From: Teratosphaeria epicoccoides | Taxonomy: Eukaryota > Ascomycota > Dothideomycetes > Mycosphaerellales > Teratosphaeriaceae | Length of the DNA stretch: 64,000 bases | Reading direction: 5' to 3' | Assembly: GCA_021401465.1 (NCBI GenBank) | Contig: JADDMT010000115.1 | Coordinates: forward strand, 1 to 64,000 | Shown: positions 1 through 9,442 of the stretch, piece after piece | Position numbering within the stretch: position 1 is the first letter of the stretch | How the letters are laid out: the number at the start of each line of letters is the position of its first letter | Made by a program: the position numbers and the translations under genes | The notes under the pieces: generated by a model | The model's database searches: none | Told to the model about the DNA's origin: nothing | What the model saw: only the letters and a program-made list of their open reading frames with translations

Positions 1-126
1 CCCTAACCCTAACCCTAACCCTAACCCTAACCCTAACCCTAACCCTAACCCTAACCCTAACCCTAACCCTAACCCTAACCCTAACCCTAACCCTAACCCT
101 AACCCTAACCCTAACCCTAACCCTAA
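1..126. repeat. Telomere repeat array, (CCCTAA)21
   Basis: Twenty-one uninterrupted CCCTAA units start at base 1. This is the C-rich strand of the TTAGGG telomere repeat used by most filamentous ascomycetes, so the window begins at a natural left chromosome end and the centromere lies to the right. No degenerate units are present, which suggests a true terminal tract and not an interstitial relic. The array stops abruptly, and retroelement sequence begins within four bases. Confidence 0.98.
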
Positions 127-129
127 CAT

Positions 130-943
130 GCTATTATTACTAGGACGAGAGGTTAATGAATCTTGATTAATTGATTAAATGAAGAAGAAGAAGCTATAGG
201 TTAGACATGTAGACATAGTAAGGCAAAAGCTAAGCAAAGTAGAAGTAGAGGTTAATGTTAGTATTTTAGAACAGGAAGTTTAGGAAAGTAACAAGGTTTT
301 TATACCCTCTAGTAGCCTCTCTGTTACCTACTATAACTATTAAGCTAGTAACTTAAACTACATATGTAGAGTACCTACCTTTAGTTAACTTACATAAGGA
401 CTAAATAATATAAGAATAGTTAATATAGCTATTATACATATATACTAACTATACTTATACTAGTTTACTAGCATGAAAATACTACAAGGTTTATACTAGG
501 AGTATACTCCTACTATTTTAAGTAGTATGCATAGAGTATCTGTATATATTCCTACTAGTCCTAAGGTTCTATGACATGTTCTTTATAGTTATAACTAAAT
601 AGGGACAGCTAGGCTACTTAGTAAAGCTAGCATGTATGCTTACCCTATAATTTTAAAGATTAACTAAGGTATGTACTTATAGTTTCCTAATATCTTAATC
701 TACATGTAAACTAAAGGTATTACAAAGCTGCCTAACATGTAACAGATTTAAAAATCTGCTATAAGTTAGTAACCTCTATCCTATATTTACTATAAAGATA
801 TTAAGGTATATATATAATATATGTTATATAGGCTATCTACCTGTTTACTTTTATATAGTATAAGTATGCTATATCCTATACCTTATACATTCTATATGTA
901 TTACTTAGTAAGGCTAGGGACATACTTATAGGAGGAGAGGTAG
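130..943 (+). mobile_element. 3' internal region of a G-family Gypsy element, next to the telomere (copy 1)
   Basis: This AT-rich, heavily mutated stretch aligns with 37790-38603 (direct) and 39270-39745 (inverted). Shared landmarks are a start like CTATTATTRCTARG, a GAAGAAGAAG tract, and GGGACAGCTAGGCTACTTAG near 602. In the complete G element this segment lies between the start of the antisense ORF and the 3' LTR. It ends in a purine-rich tract (GGAGGAGAGG at 931-940), the expected plus-strand primer site, immediately before the LTR at 944. This copy has lost CpG as well as CpA sites relative to the others, so it is the most decayed. The antisense ORF itself is missing and telomere repeats take its place. 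Confidence 0.8.
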
Positions 944-1331
944 TAATATAGTTAGAACTAGGGGGCTATTAGAGCTACATAGGTTCTAATGCCTACCCTT
1001 AGCATGTAGTAACCCTACTATATAGTAAGGGGGTCCTTTGTATATATATTAGCTTATATGTTATCTAAGTAGGATTAATGCCTAATGTAGGATGCCTCTA
1101 TGTCGCTAACTCTATAGTACTCCTATAGGGGTTTCCTGACCCTATAGTACCCCTATAAGGTTAGGCTTAGACATACTTTCCCTATTTAAGGGGTGTTAGG
1201 GGTAATAAGTACCTCTAGTACTACCTCTGTAATAAGTAGAAAGTAGTACTATCTTATACCTATTAAAAGGTTAGATTACTCTGTTATACTACAAGATATT
1301 TTTATATTATATAGTATATACATCTATATTA
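944..1331 (+). mobile_element. G-family LTR (LTR-A), telomere-proximal copy
   Basis: A 388-bp copy of LTR-A starts TAATATAG and ends CTATATTA. It aligns along its length with the copies at 10619-10978, 24365-24751 (inverted) and 38604-39004. The first base pair reads TA where the 24365-24751 copy keeps TG, consistent with a TG-to-TA transition. CpG sites kept in other copies are TpG or TpA here. It follows its own internal region, so it is a 3' LTR and not a solo LTR. Confidence 0.85.
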
Positions 1332-1476
1332 CCCTAGCTAAGAAGAGAAGAATTTTTCTTCTCTTCTCTTTAAATTATCATGTTTGTATATATACTTAAT
1401 ACCTAACATAATAAATTCCTTCTATAGCTACTTCCTCTATGTAAATCTATTACCTATATGTAACCTTAATTTAATA
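1332..1476 (+). mobile_element. Copia LTR fragment (LTR-C, 3' part)
   Basis: These 145 bp match the last 143 bp of the Copia LTRs at 29393-29653 and 37319-37579. They run from CCCTAGCTA-GAAG to the terminal TTAATTTAACA, read here as TTAATTTAATA. The 5' part of the LTR is absent and LTR-A abuts it directly. It is a mutated scrap, not an element end with a visible target duplication. Confidence 0.75.
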
Positions 1477-1940
1477 GTAGCTATATTCTAACTTAGACTA
1501 TACTATAACAGAGAGTATAAGATCTTATAGTACTACCTTTTTAATATAGTAGTTATAAAAATATATATTACTTACTACATATAATATATATAGACTTTTA
1601 ATAGATAGTAGTATATATACTAGGTTTACTTAAGAGCTTATTAACTAATTAGAAGAGTACTTATTAGAATAGCTATAGTCTCTATAGTCTAAAAAGAAAC
1701 ATATAAAAGAGGCTTCTAGCTAGGAATCTTTAGTATAGCTAATTACAAGCTTGATTTTACTAATCTAAAAATACATAATATACATAAGCTATAAGAAGTA
1801 CTATAATAACTATAAATCCTGTCTTTAGCTACTATAACTACTATTTTATTCCTCTTTCTCAAGTATTGTATATAAATGATATTTTATTAGTAGTTTGACT
1901 AGTAGTAGGAGGTTGTAAAATGAGAAAATTAGAAAAGAGA
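1477..1940. other. AT-rich gene-free stretch at the retroelement/gene boundary
   Basis: No reading frame, LTR or recognisable repeat could be assigned here. Composition is very TA-rich (runs such as TATATATTACTTACTAC) and shifts sharply to GC-rich sequence between about 1940 and 1990. It is probably the RIP-decayed internal sequence that followed the Copia LTR scrap, but that is inference. Confidence 0.5.
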
Positions 1941-2120
1941 ATCCGCATGATGTCAGTAATAGTACATATGGTAGGTGCACAACGGGGTCATGACTCGTGC
2001 ACGTACGACTCGCGACGGAGACTCCCACGTCAGTACCTACACAACCATCATACCACTCACGTTCTTCATGCCTGTCTCTCCTGCTCGCGACCGCCTAGGC
2101 AGTGTTTGAAGCCTGCGCAG

Positions 2121-3212
2121 ATGCCGCCGTCATCGCCGCCTCCTACGGCTTCTCCAGAATTACCGCCGTCGCCGCCCGTCTCGACATCGCCAGATACCAG
2201 CTTCTGCGCCGACGATCCGAAAGCGGCCGCGAACTCGCCAAGTCCTCCTACTCCTCTGTCTCGAAACCTCGAGAAACTCGCCATTACTCTCCGCCAACCC
2301 GACACGTCGTGCTTCCTCTCGCCCGCCCAGTGGCAGCAAATTGCGCCGCGTCTGGCCGATGTGCGTTGCGAGTACGACCCGAGCGCGCAGAAAGCATCGC
2401 ATCACATGACCACGCCTCTTCACGACAAAGTCGTGCTTGCTGTCAAAAATTCACTGTGCGCACAAATCGAGCGGCTGAAAGAGGACGAGTCGCTGAGTCC
2501 CGACCTGCGTCAAACGGTCGAGCAGTTGACCGACGGAGGGCACGAGGCTGTTGAGCTCGAGACTAAAGAAGGTCATCCTTGGCGGGCAGACCCTGATGTG
2601 CAATTGAAACAGCAGGCGGAAGACACACTGCCAACTTTCGTGGCAGAGATTGCGGTCAGCGAGACTGATGAGCATGTCATCAAGAAGTGCAAGAACTACA
2701 TACGTTACTCACACGGGTGTATCAGAGCCGCGTTGGTGGTTACGGCTCCTTATGGCAATCGCAAGTATGGCTCGTACCATCTCTTTCGTCCCGCGAAAAG
2801 GAGTTTCGCGCCTGGAAATTGTCATGGCAAAGCCGCGATAGAGGAGGTCGATTCAGCCGTCTATCGCACCACCGAAATGGAGGTAGGCGGTCAGATCAAG
2901 CTCCGCCTGTCCGATTTTGTCTCCTTTGCACCAAATACCGCGTTGCGGCAGGAGGCAGACGGAATGGTCTTGCCAATAGACCTATCGGAGCTCCACCGCG
3001 CTGTCGAGCTTGGCCGGAGGATCGAAGCGAACAGGTCGGCGGAGAAGAATGGAAGCGCGAGCCGCAAGCGTCCAGCCAGTGAGTTCGAGGATGACTCCTT
3101 CTCGGATGAGAGCGATTACAGTCCAACCGATGGGGAACAAGGGGACGAACTTGTTCATGAGCGGCCCAAGATGCGAACACGAAAGCAGGGAAGAATCGAT
3201 CCAGATTTGTAA
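2121..3212 (+). CDS. Hypothetical protein with PD-(D/E)XK-like core (363 aa)
   Basis: I prefer the ATG at 2121 (363 residues). The frame is open back to an ATG at 1920, but those extra 67 codons cross the AT-rich boundary and look unlike protein. From 2121 the order is: a Pro/Ser-rich disordered start (residues 1-45), a helical region (about 65-145), then an alpha/beta core with ADPD (156-159), the strand FVAEIAVSE (173-181) and the helix IKKCKNYIRYSHG followed by the hydrophobic strand ALVVT. An Asp followed by a beta-strand E-x-A and a helix with Lys/Tyr recalls the Uma2-like PD-(D/E)XK nuclease fold and similar uncharacterised fungal proteins. The canonical Lys of E-x-K is not present, so catalysis is uncertain. 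The C terminus is acidic then basic (RKRP, PKMRTRKQGR), possibly a nuclear signal. No introns are needed. It is the most telomere-proximal intact gene. Confidence 0.7.
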   Translation: MPPSSPPPTASPELPPSPPVSTSPDTSFCADDPKAAANSPSPPTPLSRNLEKLAITLRQPDTSCFLSPAQWQQIAPRLADVRCEYDPSAQKASHHMTTPLHDKVVLAVKNSLCAQIERLKEDESLSPDLRQTVEQLTDGGHEAVELETKEGHPWRADPDVQLKQQAEDTLPTFVAEIAVSETDEHVIKKCKNYIRYSHGCIRAALVVTAPYGNRKYGSYHLFRPAKRSFAPGNCHGKAAIEEVDSAVYRTTEMEVGGQIKLRLSDFVSFAPNTALRQEADGMVLPIDLSELHRAVELGRRIEANRSAEKNGSASRKRPASEFEDDSFSDESDYSPTDGEQGDELVHERPKMRTRKQGRIDPDL

Positions 3213-4200
3213 GCAATGGGACAAGTCACATGCCGCTGATATGGTGACAAGTGCCGGGACGGTATACATCCAAAGGCTGTGGCAAGTTCGCGAATGCACA
3301 TTGCCTAGGAAGCATCCCCTTGTTGCAAAGTGACACAGACGCGCACCGCGCTGATGAGATCCAGCAATCAATGCAACGGAGGGCATAGGCAGGCATGCAT
3401 CGTATATCTAATACATGGATGCCCAGCATGGCACATCACGTTGCGCGGCTCTTCGAGATCCAGCAGGAGGAGCACGGGGGCGACGTCGAAGCTCTTTTGG
3501 ACACGTGCGGCTTCCTTGAGAGCAGCGACCTCGTTCTTTGATGTTTGTCAATACTCTGGACCGGTAGCTGTACGAATGAGAAAGGCCGGCCGGATAGTAT
3601 ACCAGGGTTGCTGGAACAATCAGATCATGGGGGACAGGCAGCCGACACTCGCAACGACGGCAATGCTGGCGACGCTGACAACTTCGACAGCGCTGCCATG
3701 CGAGGAGCACCAGACTGGCGTGATAACGAGTTTTGATTCGTTCACCCGGAACCAGGGACTGAGCAAAGGGGCTGGCGTTGTAACAATCAACTTCCGAGAT
3801 TGTCTTCTGTGACGTACACCTTTTCCTTGATAGGGTCAAAGGCGCAACCGCCTATCGCGGAGCAGAACTCGTCAGAGGACGTGCGCCAGGTCTATCTCGT
3901 GGAGCATCAGCATTGTGGTACTCCTCGGGTATCTCAGCGCTCACGAGAAGAGTGTTTCAGTGCTCCAACTTCGAGCAACAGTACCATACTAGCACTACTA
4001 CGAATCGCGAACACAATCCACGGCATGATGCCGACCACAGAATTTTGCAGCAATAATATCGTAGCATTATTCGGGACAGTGAGACGCTCGACGCTATTGC
4101 TAGCCAAGAGAATGTAGTACTTCGGTGGCGTTACGGTGTTGATATGACCTGGCGTGGATCGGAGCATGTGGCGACGCATTAGGCTGCGGCACTGCTGGCG
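3213..4200. other. Gene-poor GC-rich stretch with a short coding-like relic at 3428-3541
   Basis: No intact gene is visible. The best relic is a 37-codon plus-strand frame at 3428-3541, beginning MAHHVARLFEIQQEEHGGD and ending in TGA; its amphipathic, charged composition looks like real protein. Flanking frames are short and contradictory. I read this stretch as decayed genic sequence that escaped heavy RIP. Confidence 0.4.
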
Positions 4201-4479
4201 GATCATTTGGCTCTGCACCTGCCTTTGATGTCAACTGTTTTGATTGTCGACATTAAGGAGTCGCTTGGTTTCGCATGCGCAGGAGCAACTTCTAATACGG
4301 GCGCTGAAGCTGCAGCTTTCGCGGCTCCTTGACACGGTGCTGAGCTCGCCGATGTTGATCGCAATTGTTCCCTATCTTGTGCCATTCGAGTGACGGACGC
4401 TAATGCCGTACTTTCATGTATAAGGTGGTTTGAGAGAGCCAGCGCGCCGCGATCACTTCCTCACGAGGCAGAAGTACTT

Positions 4480-6660
4480 CTAGGACTCGCTATCACAGAC
4501 GCAGAATTTTGGCACGCTTACAGAGAAGGCAGACGACAATACAAGGGCGACGCTCGAGGAGGACGCGAGCAGGGATAGTCTGACGACGGCAAACTGAGAG
4601 CAGAGGTTTTGGGCGAGGCAGAGAGGCTGGACGCAGAGGTTGAAGGCGGGAAAGACATGAATTAAGAGGCCGGTGCCTGGTGGAAAGGAAGTTGGGAAGG
4701 AGAAGAAGGAGCTGTGAACTCCTTGTATTGAGATCATGGATGATGTGTGGACGAGTTCTGTTCTAGAGAGCACGAAGTCCAGGAGGTTGTTAATCGTCGC
4801 CGTGATGGCCGCATTGCTGTCCCCACTCTGCGCGCTGACGCGCGAGATCTGGCTGTGCATCAAGGGCCCATGCTCGCTTCCAGACAACAGCAATGAAGTG
4901 AACGACTCAGGCAGCTGCAATGGGCCTTCCGCCAGCTCTTAGCTGCCATCTGCCGCGGTATGCGACACAGCATGGCGGACTGTCCTCGCTCATGCAGGCA
5001 GTGCTCACGTGCCGCCCATCATATCATCGGCGCATTAGCCGAGGCTGTTGATGACTTCGTTGGCAACGAAGCTCATTTTACCCGCAAAGGGTACTTGCTC
5101 GCCGGCATCATTGCCATCTCAGGATCAAGACCGCCTGACCAATGGCCTGGCCTTGATGAAGTCCACCACACTTTAGTCAAGCTGTGGACGCCCATGGCAA
5201 GACTAGTGGCTGGATACAACTGACGATCTGAGCAGTCAACTGCGACGCTCACGAGGCAGGGCCAACAGCGAAGCCTGAAATGCTTATTGCAGTCGTCCGT
5301 TGGCAGGTGACAGGAGCTCCGCTCACCGTGCTTCACGTTCAAACAGCGCGAGAGTATGCCAAAGCTCGCCTTTGCCCTACCCGGCCATTGAGCTCATGCA
5401 AATCAATCGCCAGCACGGACTGTCGCGATTGCCGTCTTGTGCTGCAACATGGGCCAGCCAGCTAGTATTAGAGACAATGAGCGTTCTGGATTTTGAAATA
5501 CCGGTGAAAGATTTTCTAACGCTGCTGCAACCACTGCGGAAATACTTGGACCGCAGGATCTCGTAGCACGCTAGGTGATCCGAATTCGAAAACCTCCGAG
5601 TCGCCCACAGCAGCATTCGCGCCAAGGAGCGACAAGATTTGCCGGCTCACACGGACGTGAGACCAGGCTCACAGAAACTGCTGCCGCAGGCTACTGTGTC
5701 AGTGACCTCTTGGCAAATGACAACCCATCTGTCTCGGATCATTGAAAGCTCAGACCTCACTACTCCGACGCAGTCTCGTGCAGCCATTAGCAATTCAGTG
5801 TGCTCTGATATCGCCGCTACGAATTGAGATTGTGCAGTCAGCAGCCCAGATTGTTTCATCAGATCTCTATCACCAAGGATGACCATTGAAAGGCTAGTGG
5901 CAGGCGTGCGTTAAAGGGAAGAACTAACCGACCGATTCAAGTTGCGTCGCGCCGGAGGTGTGCATATTTGCGTGCGCATCAGTGAATAGAGGTGAGAGAC
6001 CACGACTGCGGCGAGAGAGACATACCTCTAGCTGCTCTCGCACTCGGCTGCATTGCTCATCAGAGATTTGCCAGTTGTCCGATGTTAATTCAGCTTGCTC
6101 CGCCTCGACCTCAAGGCGTTCTTAAGCAGCCGGGCGACTTGATCAGCCGTTCCTAGGATGGGTATTGACCTGCGAGAGCTTTTCAAGGAAGGGAGGATCC
6201 GACCTTGAGCTCAGATCTAATGGCAGAAGAACCAAGCCTGTCTTCAAATGCATTTCACAGCCTGAGAATAGAGGTACGGATGTTCAGGCGAACCCGCGGT
6301 ATGCATCTGCCAAAACGCACCGAGTATCTCTCAAGGTACGCTTGCTGACGTTGCTAGTAGCCATGCTACCCGCAGCCACTGAGCATATCGCCATAGCTCG
6401 CTTTTCAGAACAGTCATACTATCATCTCGCTAAGACAGTTGTTCTATTCATCGCCCGTTCTGTCAGTCAGATTGCTCTCCTTGGTCCTGGCCTCAAATTG
6501 CGCCGGCTCGTCCTCCTTCGTCAATTGCATCTAGATCTCCTCGGCCTCGAACATGCCCTGCTAATGCTGCTGCTTTTCAAGGTTGCTGGAACGTTTCGAA
6601 GGACAGGTGATATTATGGCAGGATGGCTAGCGCGCAACCTCTGGCTGCGAACATAGAGAC
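4480..6660 (-). pseudogene. Decayed coiled-coil protein gene, minus strand
   Basis: Several minus-strand segments read like one long helical protein broken by stops and frame changes. At about 6465-6585 a frame contains FEAEEI-stop-MQLTKEDEP and a second TAG where Gln fits. At about 6020-6110 EVEAEQAELTSDNWQISDEQ is followed by CSRVREQLE. At 5647-5886 a 79-codon frame contains SEHTELLMAARDCVGVVRSE. At about 5520-5640 QILSLLGANAAVGDSEVFEF appears in another frame. At 4480-4920 there is a 146-codon frame starting MQLPESFTSLLLSGSEHG. The protein family is not recognised. TAG in place of CAG suggests mild RIP inside the GC-rich block. Introns could explain some frame changes, so part of this might still be a gene; I favour a pseudogene. 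Confidence 0.45.
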
Positions 6661-6785
6661 GCCGAGATGACACGGACTTTGCAATCGACGTATGTCACAG
6701 CATCAGCATCATTCCCTCAATACGATTTGGATGGTTCGACCCTTGAACGCGGCCTTTGTGCCTACATCAACAGTGCTCTCAGGAT

Positions 6786-7481
6786 TCAAATAGGTGCCTT
6801 TTTTGGCCGGTAGTTATTGAGTCTGGAGTGCGTTAGAGGATTTCTTTGATCTTTGTCAAGAATGGCAACAAAGGCGCTTTCATCTCTGACGGTGCTGGCA
6901 ATGCGGCTGTCCGGGCGCCTTCGGCGTCGACAAGTTCTACATCTTTGCTCCACTTCTCGGTGACGGCAAAAACCCCGTGTCACACACCGCTTCACGCCAT
7001 ACAGCAGAGCTACCAGTCCTTCCGCCATGTCGGCATAATCCTTGCCGTGTATCGCTGGGTTCTCCCTCCGGGTGCAACTGCTCAATGACGTTTCTGGCAA
7101 CCTCTCTGAACTCGGTCGGGGGCGCCATGGCCAGTCTTGGCCCTCAACTCTTATCACCTTAACCGCCGCGCCATGGATGAGTTGTGCTTCGCAGCCAGGG
7201 CCTGGGAGCTCGGTCTGTCGGTCGTCCACCATTGTACTCCGGCTTTATAGGTCCTCTTGAATAGGGCTTCGCGAATCGCTTCGAGCTTTGGGTCCGCCTT
7301 GGTCAAAGTCTGAGAGCTCAACGGTCTGCCCCTGTCTCAATACCTGCGTTCTGTCGGCGTCAAGGGCGTTCACGCAGGGTCTTTTAGGCCATCGGGCGAT
7401 TGCCAGACCGGGATTGTATCGCCTGTCTGAATAGGACACGGGGCTGATGAACGAACAAAGCATTGTGATGGGTACGCACAA
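6786..7481 (-). pseudogene. Hypothetical small gene, minus strand, frame-disrupted
   Basis: A 148-codon minus frame (7232-6786) and a 78-codon minus frame (7481-7245) look like pieces of one protein. Coding character switches between frames: PKLEAIREALFKRTYKAGVQ fits in one frame near 7290, APPTEFREVARNVIEQLHPE in another near 7100, then KDYADMAEGLVALLYGVKR in the 148-codon frame near 7000. Smooth protein-like sequence needs at least two frame changes and no good splice sites are evident at them, so I call it broken. The family is not recognised. Confidence 0.4.
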
Positions 7482-7519
7482 TGCGATATGGCAGGCACTC
7501 CGAGGCTCGATTGTTCAGT

Positions 7520-7790
7520 GTGGCCGAGGCATTGTCACCAGCGTAGCAACACACTATTAAGGCTTTACATGCGTGACAAACAATTCACACAGACACTCAC
7601 ATTACCGCAAGGATTGTATTCCGGCTCGAGCAGTCAATCTATGACCATAGCATTCACACAAACGTTCAGCCCCTTGATCAAGATATGCGCCAGGGCATTG
7701 ACACCGACATGGACAATGCATTCACACAGACTACCATATACGTCGAGGCCATTCACATCCTCGACTGAGGCATTGTTCTGAGGGACATCT
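7520..7790. repeat. Degenerate interspersed motif GCATTSACAC upstream of the 7795 gene
   Basis: Variants of GCATTCACAC / GCATTGACAC / GCATTGTCACC occur at about 7526, 7580, 7648, 7695, 7717 and 7746, unevenly spaced, just 5' of the next gene. The reverse complement of the first variant resembles the AACGC-GTGACA motif that recurs 3' of that gene at 9203-9345. This may be an old minisatellite or a cluster of binding sites; the evidence is only visual. Confidence 0.4.
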
Positions 7791-7794
7791 TGCA

Positions 7795-9093
7795 ATGAAT
7801 AAGTACGAAGAACTCGCCTCGATACTTTCTGCTCTCCAGATTTCGCATACCATTCGATCATTCTACTTCGCACAATACAACAGCATCCACGACCAAGACA
7901 CAGACATACGAGACATCAAGACTATACACCACACGGCACGTCAACAGAATCTACTAAGCCCCATCACGACACTGCTTGGCATGTCGACAAGCAAGTACAT
8001 CCCCGGCCAGGGTCGTTACATCCTACCAGACGTCACAACGCAGCCCGGCATGTCCTCGAGGACGTACATACCCGGCCAGGGCCGGTACATATTACCAGAC
8101 GAGGGCATCAGCTCTGGCCTTCTCCGCGATGGCCACCGCGGCTTCAATGCAGCACTGGCACAGGTACAGCACCGCGAGGAACAGCGGCAGTTCGTGAAGC
8201 AAGTGCACCATGAGGAGCAGGAGCGCGGGCGTGCGGAAGCCCAGCGGAGCGAGAGATTTAAGCAAAGGATGGTGGACCGGAAACGCGAGCAGGCTCGCCA
8301 GAAGAAGGAGCAGACCCGCGAGGAGAAACGCTGCCGAGTGGATATGTGGGCGGAGCAGACGCAGCGGCTGTGGGAGGAGCACGAAGAGGGTAGAGAGCAG
8401 CAGAGCGAGAAGCAACAGATGGCCGAGGACGCGAAAATCCGGACTTCTGAGTGGAGAGGGCAGCTCGAGGCGCCGCGCACCCATCTTGACAGGTTCTTCT
8501 CCCGTCATCCTTGCTCTTCGAGCACCTTGGCCGGAGATGAGGAGGGACGTGGGAGCGTGGGAAGCACGCCTACTCTCGACCACGAGGATAAACGTGTTCC
8601 GCTTGCTCGAAGTGAAGCACTGCCATCTTTCATCGCGAGCGCTCAATTTGAGCAGCGGCAAAGGAGGCTGGTGAGAAGGGGAAGTCGCTTTTGTGCTCCC
8701 GCGGCGGACGAAACCTCCATCGACGCTCACGGCAACGACAACCCCACCGATCCCAGCACCACCTTCCAACTCCCCTCACGGACCCCTTCGGCAGTCTCTC
8801 CCTTGCTCCGCAATCTCTTTCTCGCGCTCCTCTCCCCGTTTGCGCTCGCCTTTGGGATTCAATATTTCTCTCGCGTGGACCTCACCGTCCGCCAGGGAGT
8901 AATGAACCTCAAGCAAGTGATAGGTGAGGTGGGAGGGTGGGTAACAGGGGTGTGGACTTGGATGCAGATGATGGTTCGGGCCCTTGGAGGACTCCAAAGG
9001 AGGGAATGGGTCGTGGCGGCGATTGAGAAGGGCTCGGAGCTACTGCTTCTCGGAGAGCTTTTGCGGTGGGTCGAGGCGTTTGGGCGGCGTTAG
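7795..9093 (+). CDS. Unknown protein: duplicated YIPGQGRYILPD motif, coiled coil, one membrane segment (432 aa)
   Basis: An intact 432-codon frame, unlike its surroundings. The 12-residue motif YIPGQGRYILPD occurs twice, at residues 68-79 and 91-102, 23 residues apart; the DNA unit is 69 bp. Residues 120-215 are dense in Glu, Gln, Arg and Lys (for example QHREEQRQFVKQVHHEEQER) and should form a long charged coiled coil. Residues 230-330 are polar and probably disordered. Residues 336-358 (LLRNLFLALLSPFALAFGIQ and on) form a single hydrophobic segment, followed by an amphipathic region (370-420). That suggests a C-terminally anchored membrane protein with its coiled coil in the cytosol. An alternative start is Met63 (7981), just before the first motif; the 62 residues before it look less conserved in style. 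No known family is recognised. Confidence 0.65.
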   Translation: MNKYEELASILSALQISHTIRSFYFAQYNSIHDQDTDIRDIKTIHHTARQQNLLSPITTLLGMSTSKYIPGQGRYILPDVTTQPGMSSRTYIPGQGRYILPDEGISSGLLRDGHRGFNAALAQVQHREEQRQFVKQVHHEEQERGRAEAQRSERFKQRMVDRKREQARQKKEQTREEKRCRVDMWAEQTQRLWEEHEEGREQQSEKQQMAEDAKIRTSEWRGQLEAPRTHLDRFFSRHPCSSSTLAGDEEGRGSVGSTPTLDHEDKRVPLARSEALPSFIASAQFEQRQRRLVRRGSRFCAPAADETSIDAHGNDNPTDPSTTFQLPSRTPSAVSPLLRNLFLALLSPFALAFGIQYFSRVDLTVRQGVMNLKQVIGEVGGWVTGVWTWMQMMVRALGGLQRREWVVAAIEKGSELLLLGELLRWVEAFGRR

Positions 9094-9442
9094 GGTTTGC
9101 TTGATCGGCTATGAGAGGCGTGCTTTAGCGGGAGTGTGGATGAGTGAGTGCTTTTTTACAAGGCGTTCAGGTGTGTATTCCCAACCCACATCAAGGGGCA
9201 GACAGAGCAGTGACATAGCATTAAATGCAGTAACAAGAGTATGAACGCCGTCAACGCAGAGACATGGCAAATCAACGCTGTGAGGAGAAAGTCACCGCAG
9301 TGACAAGCCACTTAACGCCGTGACAGGACAGTCAACCCTACAGCAACGGAGTTACACTCCAGCTAGCGGGATGTTAAGAATGTTAGCTGGGATATTTAGC
9401 AATCATAGCCGTTACTTCGCAGGCAAAATTTGAGGATCCTGC
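9094..9442. repeat. Gene-free spacer with degenerate AACGCNGTGACA array (9203-9345)
   Basis: Downstream of the 432-residue gene, a motif close to AACGCNGTGACA recurs about every 20-25 bases. Variants include GAGCAGTGACATAGC, ATGCAGTAACA, AACGCCGTCAACGCAGAGACA, AACGCTGTGAGG, ACCGCAGTGACA and AACGCCGTGACA. It resembles a decayed minisatellite. The rest of the spacer shows nothing else. Confidence 0.45.

Noticed and set aside
130..1331. Reading the 1.2-kb telomere-proximal repeat as a DNA transposon with terminal inverted repeats
   Set aside because: Its 3' 388 bp is an LTR (target duplications at other copies), a purine tract sits at the internal junction, and the full G copy shows it is a retroelement 3' end.
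1920..2120. N-terminal extension of the first gene (67 codons)
   Set aside because: It begins in AT-rich retroelement-edge DNA, and its composition (Cys/His/Arg-rich) does not resemble the rest of the protein.
2066..3386. Overlapping ORFs on both strands within the first gene
   Set aside because: They are shadows of the high-GC frame at 2121-3212, with arginine- and serine-rich filler composition.
6000..6030. A GTATGT...CGCAG-like intron boundary on the minus strand after REQLE codons
   Set aside because: The 5' site fits, but no branch site and acceptor restored a frame with the next coding-like segment, so I did not model a spliced gene.
7560..7790. CRISPR-like array of CATTCACAC repeats
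   Set aside because: Units are short, irregular in spacing and sequence, and the organism is a eukaryote.
8016..8769. Large minus-strand ORFs (154 and 225 codons) opposite the 432-residue gene
   Set aside because: Rich in Ser, Arg, Leu and Cys as expected from antisense of Glu/Gln/Arg-rich coiled-coil codons; no independent support.
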